DNA from: Candidatus Dadabacteria bacterium
GTDB lineage: Bacteria > Desulfobacterota_D > UBA1144 > Nemesobacterales > Nemesobacteraceae
Assembly: GCA_022826905.1 (NCBI GenBank)
Contig: JAJDUA010000003.1
Location: 1 to 46,288, forward strand
Length of the DNA: 46,288 bases
Direction of reading: 5' to 3'
Positions 33,803 to 42,412 of this stretch are shown in pieces. How positions within the stretch are numbered: the first letter of the stretch is position 1; each line of letters begins with the position of its first letter. The notes below the pieces were generated by a model. The model made no database searches. It was not told the origin of the DNA and was given only the letters and a program-made list of their open reading frames with translations. Made by a program: the position numbers and the translations under genes.

Positions 33803-33994
33803 TCAGTGAAGTACTCTTCCCCTGTTGTCTTCACTCGTGATCTCTTCGGAGTCGTCATCATAGTAAAGGTAGTTCACTTCTTCGAAAAGCTCATCGAACT
33901 CATCGGCGAATTCATCCTCAAACTCATCATCCTCATCAAACATGTCTAACGGACAGTACAGGTTTTCATCGTCTTTTTTGATAAATTTGAGCAT
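33803..33994 (-). CDS. Small highly acidic protein of unknown function
   Basis: A 63-residue protein that begins MLKFIKKDDENLYC. Almost all of the remainder is Asp, Glu, Phe, Leu and Tyr, for example DEDDEFEDEFADEFDELFEE. I start at 33994 because GGAGG lies 6 bases upstream; the longer frame to 34027 adds 11 residues without a better site. It lies about 120 bases downstream of the HAD gene on the same strand and could be the last cistron of the rpoN-hprK operon or a separate gene. Strong acidity suggests binding of a basic partner, metal or ribosomal component, but I do not recognise a family. Confidence 0.65.
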   Translation of the reverse strand: MLKFIKKDDENLYCPLDMFDEDDEFEDEFADEFDELFEEVNYLYYDDDSEEITSEDNRGRVLH

Positions 33995-34115
33995 GGATAC
34001 CTCCGGCGGAAAAAATTTTCTATCCAAACACTACACCCCGTTTATCAAAAGTCAACAGCGCCGGGTTAAGGCTTGGTTAAGAGGTGCAGAGTCTTTATGT
34101 TTTGACATGTTTTCT

Positions 34116-34916
34116 TTACTGCGATTGCAGAAGAAAAGATACATCCTCAAGGACAAAATCGGGTTTTACCGAGCTGCTTTCAATATCGGTTTTCTTCGTA
34201 ACTCCGCTCAGAACAAGCGCCGTTCTGTAGCCTGACATCTTCCCTCCGGCGATATCGGTGCGCAGGCTGTCTCCGACCAAGAGGGTTTTTCCTGTCGGGG
34301 TTACCCCGCTTTCTCCTAAGAGATCAAACATGTATCTCTCGGGTTTTCCGGCTGTCAGTGCTTTTTTCCCCGAAGCGGCTTCCACTGAAGCGAGAAGGGC
34401 TCCTGTCGCGGGGGCCCGGCCGTGTTCGCAGGGATAGAAGTGGTCTCCGTTTGTGCCGATAAAGCCCGCACCGTTTCCAATCGCTATGGACGCGGCTTTT
34501 ATCTCCTCAAGGCTGAATCCGGGATGGCTTCCCACCACCACAAGGTCCGCGCCGTGCGAGTCATCCACGGAGAGTTCAACAAGCCCGGTCCTGCTCATCT
34601 CTTTTTTAAGGTAATCGCTTCCCGCTACAAAAACCGTCTTCCATCGCTCCGAGGGAAGTTTCTCCCTTATCAGAGAGACGGTTGCCATTGGGGATGTTAC
34701 AAATTCGCTTTCGTGGGAGCGAATTCCGAGTTCCCTGAGTTTCCGTGCGTAGTCCGAGGGAGAGCGCGAGGGGTTGTTGGTTACAAAACGTATCCCCTTT
34801 CTGTCCTTTCTCAGTGTTTCAAGCACCCTTGGGGAGTCGCCTATGGATTTTTCGCCTGAGTATATAACTCCGTCTAGGTCAAATACGAAATGATCAAACG
34901 AGTTCTGAAAATCCAT
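34116..34916 (-). CDS. HAD-superfamily phosphatase (NagD type)
   Basis: A 266-residue HAD phosphatase. Motif I is FVFDLDGVIYSG with the nucleophile Asp, motif II is FVTNNPSRSP, and motifs III/IV are GKPERYMF and LLVGDSLRTDIAGG. The C2-type cap between them places it in the NagD/phosphoglycolate-phosphatase-like group. Members dephosphorylate sugar phosphates, glycerol phosphate or nucleotides; the substrate here is unknown. It is the penultimate gene of the minus-strand run that starts with rpoN, with a gap of about 35 bases after the unknown gene at 34951. Confidence 0.9.
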   Translation of the reverse strand: MDFQNSFDHFVFDLDGVIYSGEKSIGDSPRVLETLRKDRKGIRFVTNNPSRSPSDYARKLRELGIRSHESEFVTSPMATVSLIREKLPSERWKTVFVAGSDYLKKEMSRTGLVELSVDDSHGADLVVVGSHPGFSLEEIKAASIAIGNGAGFIGTNGDHFYPCEHGRAPATGALLASVEAASGKKALTAGKPERYMFDLLGESGVTPTGKTLLVGDSLRTDIAGGKMSGYRTALVLSGVTKKTDIESSSVKPDFVLEDVSFLLQSQ

Positions 34917-34950
34917 AACCGGGACTGGGAATTTTACGGGGGAGGCTGTT

Positions 34951-35274
34951 CTATCCCCAGATATTCTTTTTAAGTTCTTCCTGAAGACTGGAGTCGTAGT
35001 TAGACTTCATTATCCTGATCAGTTTGTTTTCCCTGTCTTCAAAAAACTCAACTCCCATGAAGGTAAGCACGTCAAACGCAGCCCTTTTGTACCCTTCGTA
35101 AAACTCTTCTATCTCTCCCGAAGCCCTGACGGTCTTTGAATCAAGGTAAAGGGCTATTGCTGCGATTTCATCCTTTATCTCGGGGGATATCTCAATCTGG
35201 AACCCCTCAAGTTCGCCCTGAAGGAGATGATTCGTGTACATCTCGATTACGGCGTTAAGTGTGTGTACGTCCAT
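34951..35274 (-). CDS. Conserved-looking small helical protein, unknown
   Basis: A 107-residue protein I do not recognise. It is predicted to be mostly alpha-helical, with a start of MDVHTLNAVIEMYTNHLL and a charged C-terminus. It has no signal peptide or membrane segment. It is placed 23 bases after the mannose-type EIIA gene and 34 bases before the HAD gene in the same orientation, so it is probably part of the rpoN-ptsN-hprK-rapZ operon and may serve the PTS-Ntr regulatory branch. Confidence 0.75.
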   Translation of the reverse strand: MDVHTLNAVIEMYTNHLLQGELEGFQIEISPEIKDEIAAIALYLDSKTVRASGEIEEFYEGYKRAAFDVLTFMGVEFFEDRENKLIRIMKSNYDSSLQEELKKNIWG

Positions 35275-35297
35275 TTAATCGTCCTCTCCGGCGTATT

Positions 35298-35708
35298 CTA
35301 ACCGTTTTTACTAAGAAGTTCACTTGCCACTATTATGTTGTCTCTTCCCGCCTTGGCAGCAAGCTGCACTGCTTCTTTTAGAGTGGTTTTTTCCTCAACG
35401 GTGCCGAGTTTTAAAAGCATTGGCAGGTTCACCCCTGAAATGACCTCCATTTCGCCGCTTTCAAGGAACATCAGGCTTATGTTGGAAGGGGTTCCTCCGA
35501 ACATGTCAGTTACAAGCAGTATCCCATCTCCCTCGTCGACAGTATTGACTGAAGCCCTCACCTTTTTTTCAAAATCCTTGGAGTCTTTTGAGGCATCGAT
35601 CGAGACCGCGGTCATCTTGACCCTGGGTTCTTTGGGCAGAATGAAATTCACTGCCGATATAAGCTCCTTCGCGAGCTCTCCGTGCGTGACCACTACTATG
35701 GAAAACAT
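35298..35708 (-). CDS. PTS mannose-type EIIA domain protein
   Basis: A 136-residue single EIIA-Man domain. The phosphorylatable His9 is in IVVVTHGELAKELI. The segment GDGILLVTDMFGGTPSNISL is the family signature. No EIIB/C/D sugar permease genes follow, so it probably works as a regulatory phosphoryl acceptor together with EIIA-Ntr, HprK and RapZ encoded just upstream. It starts 7 bases after the rapZ stop. HPr and enzyme I are not in the window, although similar operons in other Gram-negative bacteria often continue with them. Confidence 0.92.
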   Translation of the reverse strand: MFSIVVVTHGELAKELISAVNFILPKEPRVKMTAVSIDASKDSKDFEKKVRASVNTVDEGDGILLVTDMFGGTPSNISLMFLESGEMEVISGVNLPMLLKLGTVEEKTTLKEAVQLAAKAGRDNIIVASELLSKNG

Positions 35709-35715
35709 AGGACTT

Positions 35716-36573
35716 TTATAGCTTATTTATATCCCTGTGTCTAATAATCGCGGAATATTCGGAAAGGCTTTCACCGAGAGCGTCAGCCATCACTACCGAG
35801 CGGTGCTTTCCTCCAGTACAGCCTATACCCAGAGTAAGATATGATTTTCTTTCCTCGGAATATTTCGGGATCAAAAAGCGCAGAAAAGGACACAATTTCT
35901 CCAAGAACTCCTGTGAAGCTTTGTCCGACATAACAAAGTCCACAACTTCGCTGGTGGTTCCGTCAAGATTCCTCAGGGATTCTGTAAAATGGGGGTTTTT
36001 CAGGAACCGAACGTCGAAAACCAGATCTGCGTCTTCAGGAATTCCGTACTTGTAGCCGAAAGAGAGAAGGGTAATAAGAGGGGTCTGCTTATCGGTTGCT
36101 CCGGCAGTCTTTGCTATGATCGCTTTTAGGTCGTGAACGCTGAAGGCACTTGTGTCTATGTGCTTGTCCGAGAGCTTCCGTATGTTTGCAAGGATCCGCT
36201 TTTCCTCTGATATCCCTTCGGGAAGGGGCTTCCCGCTCCCAAGCGGGTGAATTCTCCTTGTTTCCTTGTATCTTTTAACGATTGCCTCATCAGAGCATTC
36301 AAGGAACACGAGATCGACCCTTTCTGCCGATTCTCTTATCTTTTTCAGGACTTTTTCGAAATCATAAAGTGCGTCTTTTTCCGGTATCCGTATATCAATA
36401 ACTGCTACCGCTTTTTTTATCTGCGTAAGAGATTTTCCGCAAAGGTCGATAAAAGAGAAAAGAAGCTCGGGAGGCGTGTTATCGACGCAGAAAAACCCCA
36501 GATCTTCAAGTGCTTTCGCCGCCGTGGATTTCCCCGAACCGGAAAGTCCGCTCAGTATTATTATCCGTTCCAT
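35716..36573 (-). CDS. rapZ: RNase adapter RapZ / YvcJ-type P-loop protein
   Basis: A 285-residue protein. Walker A is GLSGSGKSTAAKAL (8-21). FFCVDNTPPELL and the C-terminal LGIGCTGGKHRSV are diagnostic of the RapZ family. In Escherichia coli RapZ steers RNase E to small RNAs that control glucosamine-6-phosphate synthase; in other bacteria it links nucleotide signals to envelope-precursor synthesis. The gene shares its first base with the end of hprK. Within this operon it belongs to the PTS-Ntr regulatory set. Confidence 0.95.
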   Translation of the reverse strand: MERIIILSGLSGSGKSTAAKALEDLGFFCVDNTPPELLFSFIDLCGKSLTQIKKAVAVIDIRIPEKDALYDFEKVLKKIRESAERVDLVFLECSDEAIVKRYKETRRIHPLGSGKPLPEGISEEKRILANIRKLSDKHIDTSAFSVHDLKAIIAKTAGATDKQTPLITLLSFGYKYGIPEDADLVFDVRFLKNPHFTESLRNLDGTTSEVVDFVMSDKASQEFLEKLCPFLRFLIPKYSEERKSYLTLGIGCTGGKHRSVVMADALGESLSEYSAIIRHRDINKL

Positions 36574-37511
36574 TATTCCCGAGTGCCGGATGGAATCTCG
36601 ATTTTCTTGCCGGTCTCCTTAAGTATCTGGTTTCGCACCGCCACGTCTATTACGGATGCCATGTTTCTTCCCGGACTCACGGGCAGCACGATGTACGGCA
36701 GCTCTATGTCGAGTATGGAATACGTTTTCATGTCCAAGCCTAGGCGATCGTATTCCGTTTCGGAATCCCACCGGTGAAGCTCTATAACCAGATCAATCTC
36801 TCTTTTTTCCATAACGCAAGTGGTTCCGAAAAGGTCCTTTATGTTCACTATGCCTATTCCCCTTACCTCCACAAGGTACCTTATGTTCTCGGGACCCACT
36901 CCGACGAGCGTCTGGGAACCTATTTTCCTTATTTCGACCACATCGTCTGCGATAAGTTTGGAGCCCTGTATTATAAGGTCGATTGCACATTCGCTTTTCC
37001 CGATTCCGCTTTTCCCGAGAATCAGGACTCCCGTATGATGCACGTCAAGAAGCACTCCATGAACTGTTATGCGGGTTGCGAATTCTTCGGCGAGCAGTTC
37101 ATTGAGAATGGTTATGAATTTCCCCGTGCCCAGGGTTGTGCTAAAAAGCGGCACACCTTTTTTTTCAAAATGATCGGTGAAGGATTTTCCCGAGCGAGCC
37201 CCTTTTGAGAGTATGAAGCAAGGAATATCGTTTGACAGAAGATTTGATATTATCTTTTCTCGGGTTCTGTCGGGAAACCCGTTTATATAGGAGATTTCCG
37301 TTCTGCCAAGCACTTGTATGTTTCCGTGCTCAAGTTCTATTTTCTCTTCTACCATCCTTAATCCTGGCTTCTTGGCGCTCGGTGAAATTATGCGTCTTTC
37401 AAAACCGTTTTCCCCGGAAATAAATTCAAGAAATAGCTTTTCTCCGAACTTCCCATAAAAGTCCTCGACCGAGAGGGAATTGCTGTTTTCAGAATCTTTC
37501 ATCTTCTTCAA
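36573..37511 (-). CDS. hprK: HPr kinase/phosphorylase
   Basis: A 312-residue bifunctional enzyme that phosphorylates and dephosphorylates a serine of HPr. The P-loop is GKSGIGKSECAIDL, preceded by VHHTGVLIL with the conserved His, and the C-terminal signature is EVRGIGIVNIKDLFG. The N-terminal DRTGG-like receptor domain is present. Its start overlaps the ptsN end by 23 bases; an alternative ATG nine bases in would still overlap. HPr itself is not in the window. Confidence 0.95.
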   Translation of the reverse strand: MKKMKDSENSNSLSVEDFYGKFGEKLFLEFISGENGFERRIISPSAKKPGLRMVEEKIELEHGNIQVLGRTEISYINGFPDRTREKIISNLLSNDIPCFILSKGARSGKSFTDHFEKKGVPLFSTTLGTGKFITILNELLAEEFATRITVHGVLLDVHHTGVLILGKSGIGKSECAIDLIIQGSKLIADDVVEIRKIGSQTLVGVGPENIRYLVEVRGIGIVNIKDLFGTTCVMEKREIDLVIELHRWDSETEYDRLGLDMKTYSILDIELPYIVLPVSPGRNMASVIDVAVRNQILKETGKKIEIPSGTRE

Positions 37512-37953
37512 TGAGCAGGTTATAAATATCGGAGGCCTCTTCTGACGCGATAAGTTTTGACCTCACATTGTTTTGCCCGAGTATTCTGGATATCCGCGCA
37601 AGCAGGGTTATCCGGGTTTCCGTGGGACAGTTCTCAGGGGTTATCAAAAGGGCGAAAAGATGGGTTTTTTCTCCGTCTAATGAGTCAAAGTCAACCCCCG
37701 CTTTGCTTCTGGCAAAAGCTATGGTTATATCCGGAATATCAAGGAGTTTTACGTGTGGAATCGCCACCCCGGAATCAATCGCGGTGCTGCATAGCCCCTC
37801 TCGTTCAACTAGGGTTTCGTTGAGCCTCTGTACGTTAAGCCTAGGGACGGCTTCTGCGACTTTTTCCGAAAGCTCTTGCAGCACGTCCGGCTTTGTCGTC
37901 GAAACGAGTTGGGGAAATACGGAATTTTTCTCCAGGCATTCAGAAATTCTCAC
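37489..37953 (-). CDS. ptsN: PTS EIIA-Ntr-like protein
   Basis: A 154-residue EIIA of the fructose/nitrogen family. The phosphorylatable His is in DSGVAIPHVKLLDI, followed by the usual FARSKAGVDFDSLDG and LFALLITPENCP. In proteobacteria EIIA-Ntr regulates potassium transport, nitrogen response and sigma-54-linked functions. It lies 16 bases downstream of the hpf gene and overlaps hprK at its 3' end. Confidence 0.93.
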   Translation of the reverse strand: MRISECLEKNSVFPQLVSTTKPDVLQELSEKVAEAVPRLNVQRLNETLVEREGLCSTAIDSGVAIPHVKLLDIPDITIAFARSKAGVDFDSLDGEKTHLFALLITPENCPTETRITLLARISRILGQNNVRSKLIASEEASDIYNLLIEEDERF

Positions 37954-37969
37954 TTTTCTTCTTCCGCAG

Positions 37970-38512
37970 TCACGGGGTAAGAAGCCCTACCTTTTTCGAG
38001 TCGGTCTTTTTGTAAACGACATTCATCTCAAGCGTTTCGCTGTTTCTAAAAGCCACGAAATTCTCTTCGGATGCGTCAAGTTGCAGCAGTGCCTCACCAA
38101 CACTCATTGGCTTGGGACTCAGATGCTGGTGATCTATCCTCAGGTTGTTTTCCGTCTCGGACCTCTGCACGCGTGCGGCGGAAGGAGTCTTCGAGACATT
38201 TCTTCTTCTCAGGCTCAACTGTTTGTCTGTCCTTCTGCGCAGCTGTTTTATGATCGTGTCAAAAAGTTTGTCTATGGCTGAGTGCATTTCGTCCGTTTCT
38301 ACCGAAGCGGCTGCTTTTAGAGGGCCTGAGCTGATTGTTATCTCCGCATTATTTCTGAGTTTCTCTGCTGAAAGAACTATCTTCGCTTCCGAGGGATTTC
38401 TCTCCGGGTCTATGTATCTCTGGAGCTTTGGCATTTTCTTCATTGCGTAGCGCTTTAAATGCTCCGACTTTCTTTTGTCGGGAATGTTTTTCGTGATGAT
38501 ATCGGTTTTCAT
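37970..38512 (-). CDS. hpf: Ribosome hibernation-promoting factor, long form
   Basis: A 180-residue protein. The N-terminal half is the HPF/RaiA ribosome-binding domain (IDPERNPSEAKIVLS, HSAIDKLFDTIIKQLRRR). A linker follows, and the C-terminal domain (MSVGEALLQLDASEENF, VYKKTDSKKVGLL) is the dimerisation unit that lets long HPFs make 100S ribosomes. The position directly after rpoN, with a 3-base gap, matches the classic rpoN-hpf order. Active in stationary phase or starvation. Confidence 0.95.
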   Translation of the reverse strand: MKTDIITKNIPDKRKSEHLKRYAMKKMPKLQRYIDPERNPSEAKIVLSAEKLRNNAEITISSGPLKAAASVETDEMHSAIDKLFDTIIKQLRRRTDKQLSLRRRNVSKTPSAARVQRSETENNLRIDHQHLSPKPMSVGEALLQLDASEENFVAFRNSETLEMNVVYKKTDSKKVGLLTP

Positions 38513-38515
38513 GGT

Positions 38516-39934
38516 TCAAACCTCCTTTGAGAGTCTTTTTGATGAATTGGGTATGCCAAGTATTTTCCTGTATTTTGCAACCGTTCTTCTCGCAACTTTT
38601 ATGTTTTTCATGGAAAGTATCCTGGATATATCTTCGTCCGAAAACGCACACTGGGCCGGCTCTTCATCAACTATTTCCCTGATCATTGATTTTATCTTTT
38701 CGAGTGAAACCTTTTGTCCGTTGGATGAGCGGACTCCTCTTGAGAAAAGCTTTTTAAGTTCTATCACTCCTTGGGGGCATTGTATGTATTTTCTGCTTGT
38801 TATCCGGCTCACGGTTGATTCATGAATGCCAACTGTATCGGCCACATCCTTTAGCTTCAGGGGTTTTATATAGGCGCTGCCATGATCGAAAAACTCCTTT
38901 TGCTCATCGACGATTTTCTCCATGACCTTGCGTGTTGTAGTCTCCCGCTCTTCAATACAACGGACGATTCTCTGGGCTACCTCGATTTTTTCCCGCAGAT
39001 AGTCCGTGGTTTCTCCCGTCAGGTTCGCCCGGTCGGCGAGAATCTTTCTGCAGTAGGAACTTATCCTGAGTTTCGGAAAGTTTCTGTTTGACTGCATCTG
39101 CAGGTCATCTCCCACCTTGTACACGTAGAAGTCAGGAACGATGTTTTTAGTCGTGTCTTTAGTGTAATAAGGCCGCCCGGGTTTTGGCTCAAGGGAAGTT
39201 GTTACGGCTTCGATTTCCAGTATCTCCTCCCTGCTTATGTCAAGTTCAGTGCAGATCTTGTTGTAATCTTTTCTGCCAAGATCGTCGATATGATTTTCTA
39301 TCATCCTAACAAGGGAACTTTCCCTTTTGTAACCGAGGTCCAGAGCTTGCGCGGAGAGACACTCGGAGAGGGAGCGGGAACCGACTCCGATGGGATCAAA
39401 CGTGGTGCGTATCTTCTCGGCTACCCGTATTATTTCCCCCATACTGTCATCTCCCGCCTCATACGAGCCTTCTACGTCAAGCAGTCTTGCTATTTCCTCA
39501 AGTTCGATTTCAATGTATCCGTCCTCGTTTATGTTCCCGATGATAAGCGAAGCTATCTGCTTTTGCCGTTCGCTGAAGTCGGTCATTGACAGCTGCCAGT
39601 TAAGGTGCTCAAACAGGGAATCCTGATTAGGAATCTGGTTTTCCCATGTGGTCTCCTCGCTTGTTTCCGCGGAGAACTCCTCGGGTGCCGGGTAGTCAGT
39701 TTCTGTCGGGCCGAGCTCGTTTAGAAGGGATTCTCCTGGATCTTCTTTCTCCGTTTCAGAAGATGAGTCTGGGTCTTCTTCCAGGGCGGGGTTTTCTATT
39801 AGCTGTTCCTCAAGGTATTGCCTGAGCTCAACTGTGTTCATCTGTACCAAGCTTAGAAAAAGCCTTAGATGCTGGGTGAGTATGAGCTTTTGCTTCTGTG
39901 CTACATTAGGTTTCTGCGAAAGACCGAATCCGCT
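38516..39934 (-). CDS. rpoN: RNA polymerase sigma-54 factor
   Basis: A 472-residue sigma-54. The N-terminal activator-interacting region is Gln/Leu-rich (LTQHLRLFLSLVQMNTVELRQYL). An acidic region II follows, then core-binding and HTH segments (VADTVGIHESTVSRITSRKY). The diagnostic RpoN box is ARRTVAKYRKIL near the C-terminus. I start at ATG 39934, giving MSGFGLSQKPN; the TTG-initiated extension to 39976 is less likely, although an AGGAG lies 12 bases before the ATG. It heads the operon of nitrogen-PTS genes. No enhancer-binding activator is in the window. Confidence 0.96.
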   Translation of the reverse strand, partial: SGFGLSQKPNVAQKQKLILTQHLRLFLSLVQMNTVELRQYLEEQLIENPALEEDPDSSSETEKEDPGESLLNELGPTETDYPAPEEFSAETSEETTWENQIPNQDSLFEHLNWQLSMTDFSERQKQIASLIIGNINEDGYIEIELEEIARLLDVEGSYEAGDDSMGEIIRVAEKIRTTFDPIGVGSRSLSECLSAQALDLGYKRESSLVRMIENHIDDLGRKDYNKICTELDISREEILEIEAVTTSLEPKPGRPYYTKDTTKNIVPDFYVYKVGDDLQMQSNRNFPKLRISSYCRKILADRANLTGETTDYLREKIEVAQRIVRCIEERETTTRKVMEKIVDEQKEFFDHGSAYIKPLKLKDVADTVGIHESTVSRITSRKYIQCPQGVIELKKLFSRGVRSSNGQKVSLEKIKSMIREIVDEEPAQCAFSDEDISRILSMKNIKVARRTVAKYRKILGIPNSSKRLSKEV

Positions 39935-40169
39935 CATCTGAGCCACTTCTCTCCTTTTTTCGTTCCGAACCTCCAAAACCTAGCTGTTTAAATTATAACA
40001 CACCATCTGATCCTGTATGGCATAAATGTCGGAGAGCCACATCAGGGGTCACTGCCAAGGGCAGGTGCCGGGGCATGGAAGAGAAGCGGCGGCGAAATGC
40101 CCTTCAGCCGTGATTGCCGCGGTCTGTATACAAAACCCGGATCCGGGGTCTGCCGGGCGACGGATCGTG

Positions 40170-41894
40170 TTATTCTCTGTACCACTCGTGGATGTTCCAC
40201 AGTTCGGAGTCCCAGCCGTTTGCCCGTACACCCTTCAGGCTGTTGCTGAAAGCCGACACGGAGGCGCGGTCGACCAGAGGAATAAGCACGTGGTTCTGAA
40301 TCAGCATGTCGTTTATCCGGATAACCAGTTTTTCACGGTCAGGACCGACAGGGGTCTGCTTCAGTTCCTCATAGAGGTTATCGTACTCCTGACTGGACCA
40401 GCGGGGTACGTTGCCGCCCCTCCAGTTGTTTTCTGAGCCTGGAATCTCTTCAGTCTGCCAGTTTGAGAGATAGCTCTGCGGGTCAACGGATCCTCCGCTG
40501 TTGGCATACATCTCAATGTCGGCATAAAATCTCCAGGCGTTGTCAGGACTGTCCGGATCGCTGTTGAAGAAGGTGCCCGCGTTAATGTTCTTTAACTCGG
40601 TTTCCACCCCTATTTCCCCCCACCATCCCTGGATAAGTTCCTGGGTACTCTGGCGAACCGAGTTGGTGGAAGTCTGATAAAGAATCTTAAGGCGGATTCC
40701 ATCCTTCTCCCGGATGCCGTCTGCGCCGGGTATCCATCCGGCTTCATCAAGCAGGTTCCTTGCTTGCTCAATATCCTGAGTCAGGCAGTCTTCGTTATTT
40801 GGTGAGGTGTACCGGGGAGGGGCCGGAATGACATTGCAGGTCACCTTGCCCGCGGCGCCATAAAGCTGCTCGACTATGTGCCGACGGTCAATGGCCAGGG
40901 AAAGGGCTTCGCGCACGACTGGGTCGGTCAGAAAAGGATGAGGGTTGTTGCCGCCATCCCACTCGGAGCGGCGACTTCCGAGAGATGGGTCGGGGTTGGT
41001 GAAGTTGATTACCAGATATTCAACAAGAGATGCGAAGGCGGGCTTTACTGTTCCCTTGCCGCCATCTTCCAGAGTTTTCAGTGTCTTGGGATCTACCTGC
41101 AGGTTCCAGCCGTAGTCCGCCTCGCCCGTTTCCAGAACGGCCCGCGCCGCGGTGACAGCGTCCCCGCCGCCTTTTATTCTCACTTTGGAAAACAGTCGGT
41201 CGGCTGCGCGGAAATGTTCGTTTTTCTCATAAACAATAGACGAGGTGATTCCTACTTCTGATTCGCTGACCGTGAAATCGGTGACTCTGTAAGGTCCCGT
41301 GCCGATGGGATGGAGGTTCTCCATGTCGCATTCCCGGGCCGCTTCACCTAAGCAGGCTGCAAACTGCGCTTTCTGAAGAACAGGGGAGGATGCCCCGACA
41401 AAGAGAGTGTATGGATAGATTGCGGGGGAGGTAAAGGAGATTCTGACGCTTAGGGGGGAACCCTCAACAGGGTCCACATTTCCTACGGGCACGGTACCGC
41501 ATACATCTTCTGTTGATGGCAGGGAGCACATGTATCTGTGGGTAAATATGATGTCTTCAACCGTAAGGGGGGTGCCGTCGGACCAGAGCACGCCTTCTTT
41601 GAGTTTCCAGGTTATGGTGGTCAGGTCCTCTGATACGCCGCCATTTTCCACGGTCGGAATTTCCTCGGCCAGACGAGGCACAAGGTTTCCTTCCTCATCA
41701 TAATTCGCCAGAGGTTCCAGAATCAGAGTGCTGCTGTCAACATCCTTGGTCCCATTGGCGAGATAAGGGTTCGATATAGTAGGGGCCTGCCAGAGAAGTA
41801 TAGTCAGGGCTTCATCCTCGTCATTTCCGCAGGAAATTACGAAGAGTCCTGCGATTATAATGACCAGGACGGGGAACATTTTTTTGTATTTCAT
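40170..41894 (-). CDS. Peptide/nickel-type ABC substrate-binding lipoprotein
   Basis: A 574-residue SBP_bac_5 family protein. The lipobox V-I-S-C lies at the end of a hydrophobic signal (about 5-21), so it is probably a lipoprotein. It has LAEEIPTVENGG, TWKLKEGVLWSDGTPLTVEDI and HPIGTGPYRVTDF, all family hallmarks; the C-terminal part follows the oligopeptide-receptor fold. I start at ATG 41894 (AGGAGAA upstream) because the signal peptide begins there. No permease or ATPase genes are beside it, so it is an orphan receptor here. The ligand may be peptide or metal complex. Confidence 0.9.
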   Translation of the reverse strand: MKYKKMFPVLVIIIAGLFVISCGNDEDEALTILLWQAPTISNPYLANGTKDVDSSTLILEPLANYDEEGNLVPRLAEEIPTVENGGVSEDLTTITWKLKEGVLWSDGTPLTVEDIIFTHRYMCSLPSTEDVCGTVPVGNVDPVEGSPLSVRISFTSPAIYPYTLFVGASSPVLQKAQFAACLGEAARECDMENLHPIGTGPYRVTDFTVSESEVGITSSIVYEKNEHFRAADRLFSKVRIKGGGDAVTAARAVLETGEADYGWNLQVDPKTLKTLEDGGKGTVKPAFASLVEYLVINFTNPDPSLGSRRSEWDGGNNPHPFLTDPVVREALSLAIDRRHIVEQLYGAAGKVTCNVIPAPPRYTSPNNEDCLTQDIEQARNLLDEAGWIPGADGIREKDGIRLKILYQTSTNSVRQSTQELIQGWWGEIGVETELKNINAGTFFNSDPDSPDNAWRFYADIEMYANSGGSVDPQSYLSNWQTEEIPGSENNWRGGNVPRWSSQEYDNLYEELKQTPVGPDREKLVIRINDMLIQNHVLIPLVDRASVSAFSNSLKGVRANGWDSELWNIHEWYRE

Positions 41895-42382
41895 CTGAAT
41901 TTCTCCTGAAAAGCTTAAAAGGCTGTTAATGTTTTTATAAAATTCCTGAGAAGCGGTCAAAACGCAACTGTTGCCGGAAGACCAGCCAATTTCATTATGG
42001 CAGTACCGGAGAAGTTTTGAGACTTAGGGAACCGCTGAGATTTTCAGGATAGCCCCTTGTAATTTCTTACATTTAAAGCTTTCCATTGAAGATGCGGCTG
42101 GATCCTTATGCGTTTCTGTAGAGTTAGATCGGATGTCAGAAGTGTCGCATCAATCTCCCCTTCTTCAAGTAACAGGTCAAGAAAAGCTTTTTCAGTATCG
42201 GTAAAAGGTAGAACAACTTATAGAGCATCTCTACACTCATCTACAAGTTACGTTCCATATTTTTCCGGTGAGTATCTTTCTTTTGATATATGGAGAGTGA
42301 GACTTAGTGTAGAGAGCACATTATATGACCGGTTTCTAAACACGTGAGTTGACCGGTTTAGTGCAAGTGGGCAATTAGATTT
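41895..42382. other. Intergenic region upstream of mobile-element cluster
   Basis: About 490 bases with no supported gene. A short plus-strand frame at 42108-42347 has no recognisable product. The stretch just before the transposase (about 42340-42380, with GTTGACCGGTTTAG) could contain one end of the insertion sequence, but no matching inverted repeat was found on the far side, probably because that side is lost. Confidence 0.4.
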
Positions 42383-42412
42383 ATCTCCTTTCATGGCAAG
42401 GAGGAAGGAGAT
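42383..42412 (+). promoter_or_regulatory. Hairpin covering the transposase start site
   Basis: ATCTCCTT at 42383-42390 is the exact complement of AAGGAGAT at 42405-42412. The right arm includes part of the ribosome binding site and the first two bases of the start codon of the transposase at 42411. A transcript from outside would fold this closed and lower translation, a known way insertion sequences limit transposase. Stem of 8 bp with a 14-base loop. Confidence 0.45.

Noticed and set aside
33629-33949. 106-codon plus-strand ORF
   Set aside because: Second half is antisense to the small acidic gene and mirrors its repetitive codons; no ribosome binding site.
40878-41261. 127-codon plus-strand ORF
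   Set aside because: Antisense shadow of the peptide-binding lipoprotein gene.
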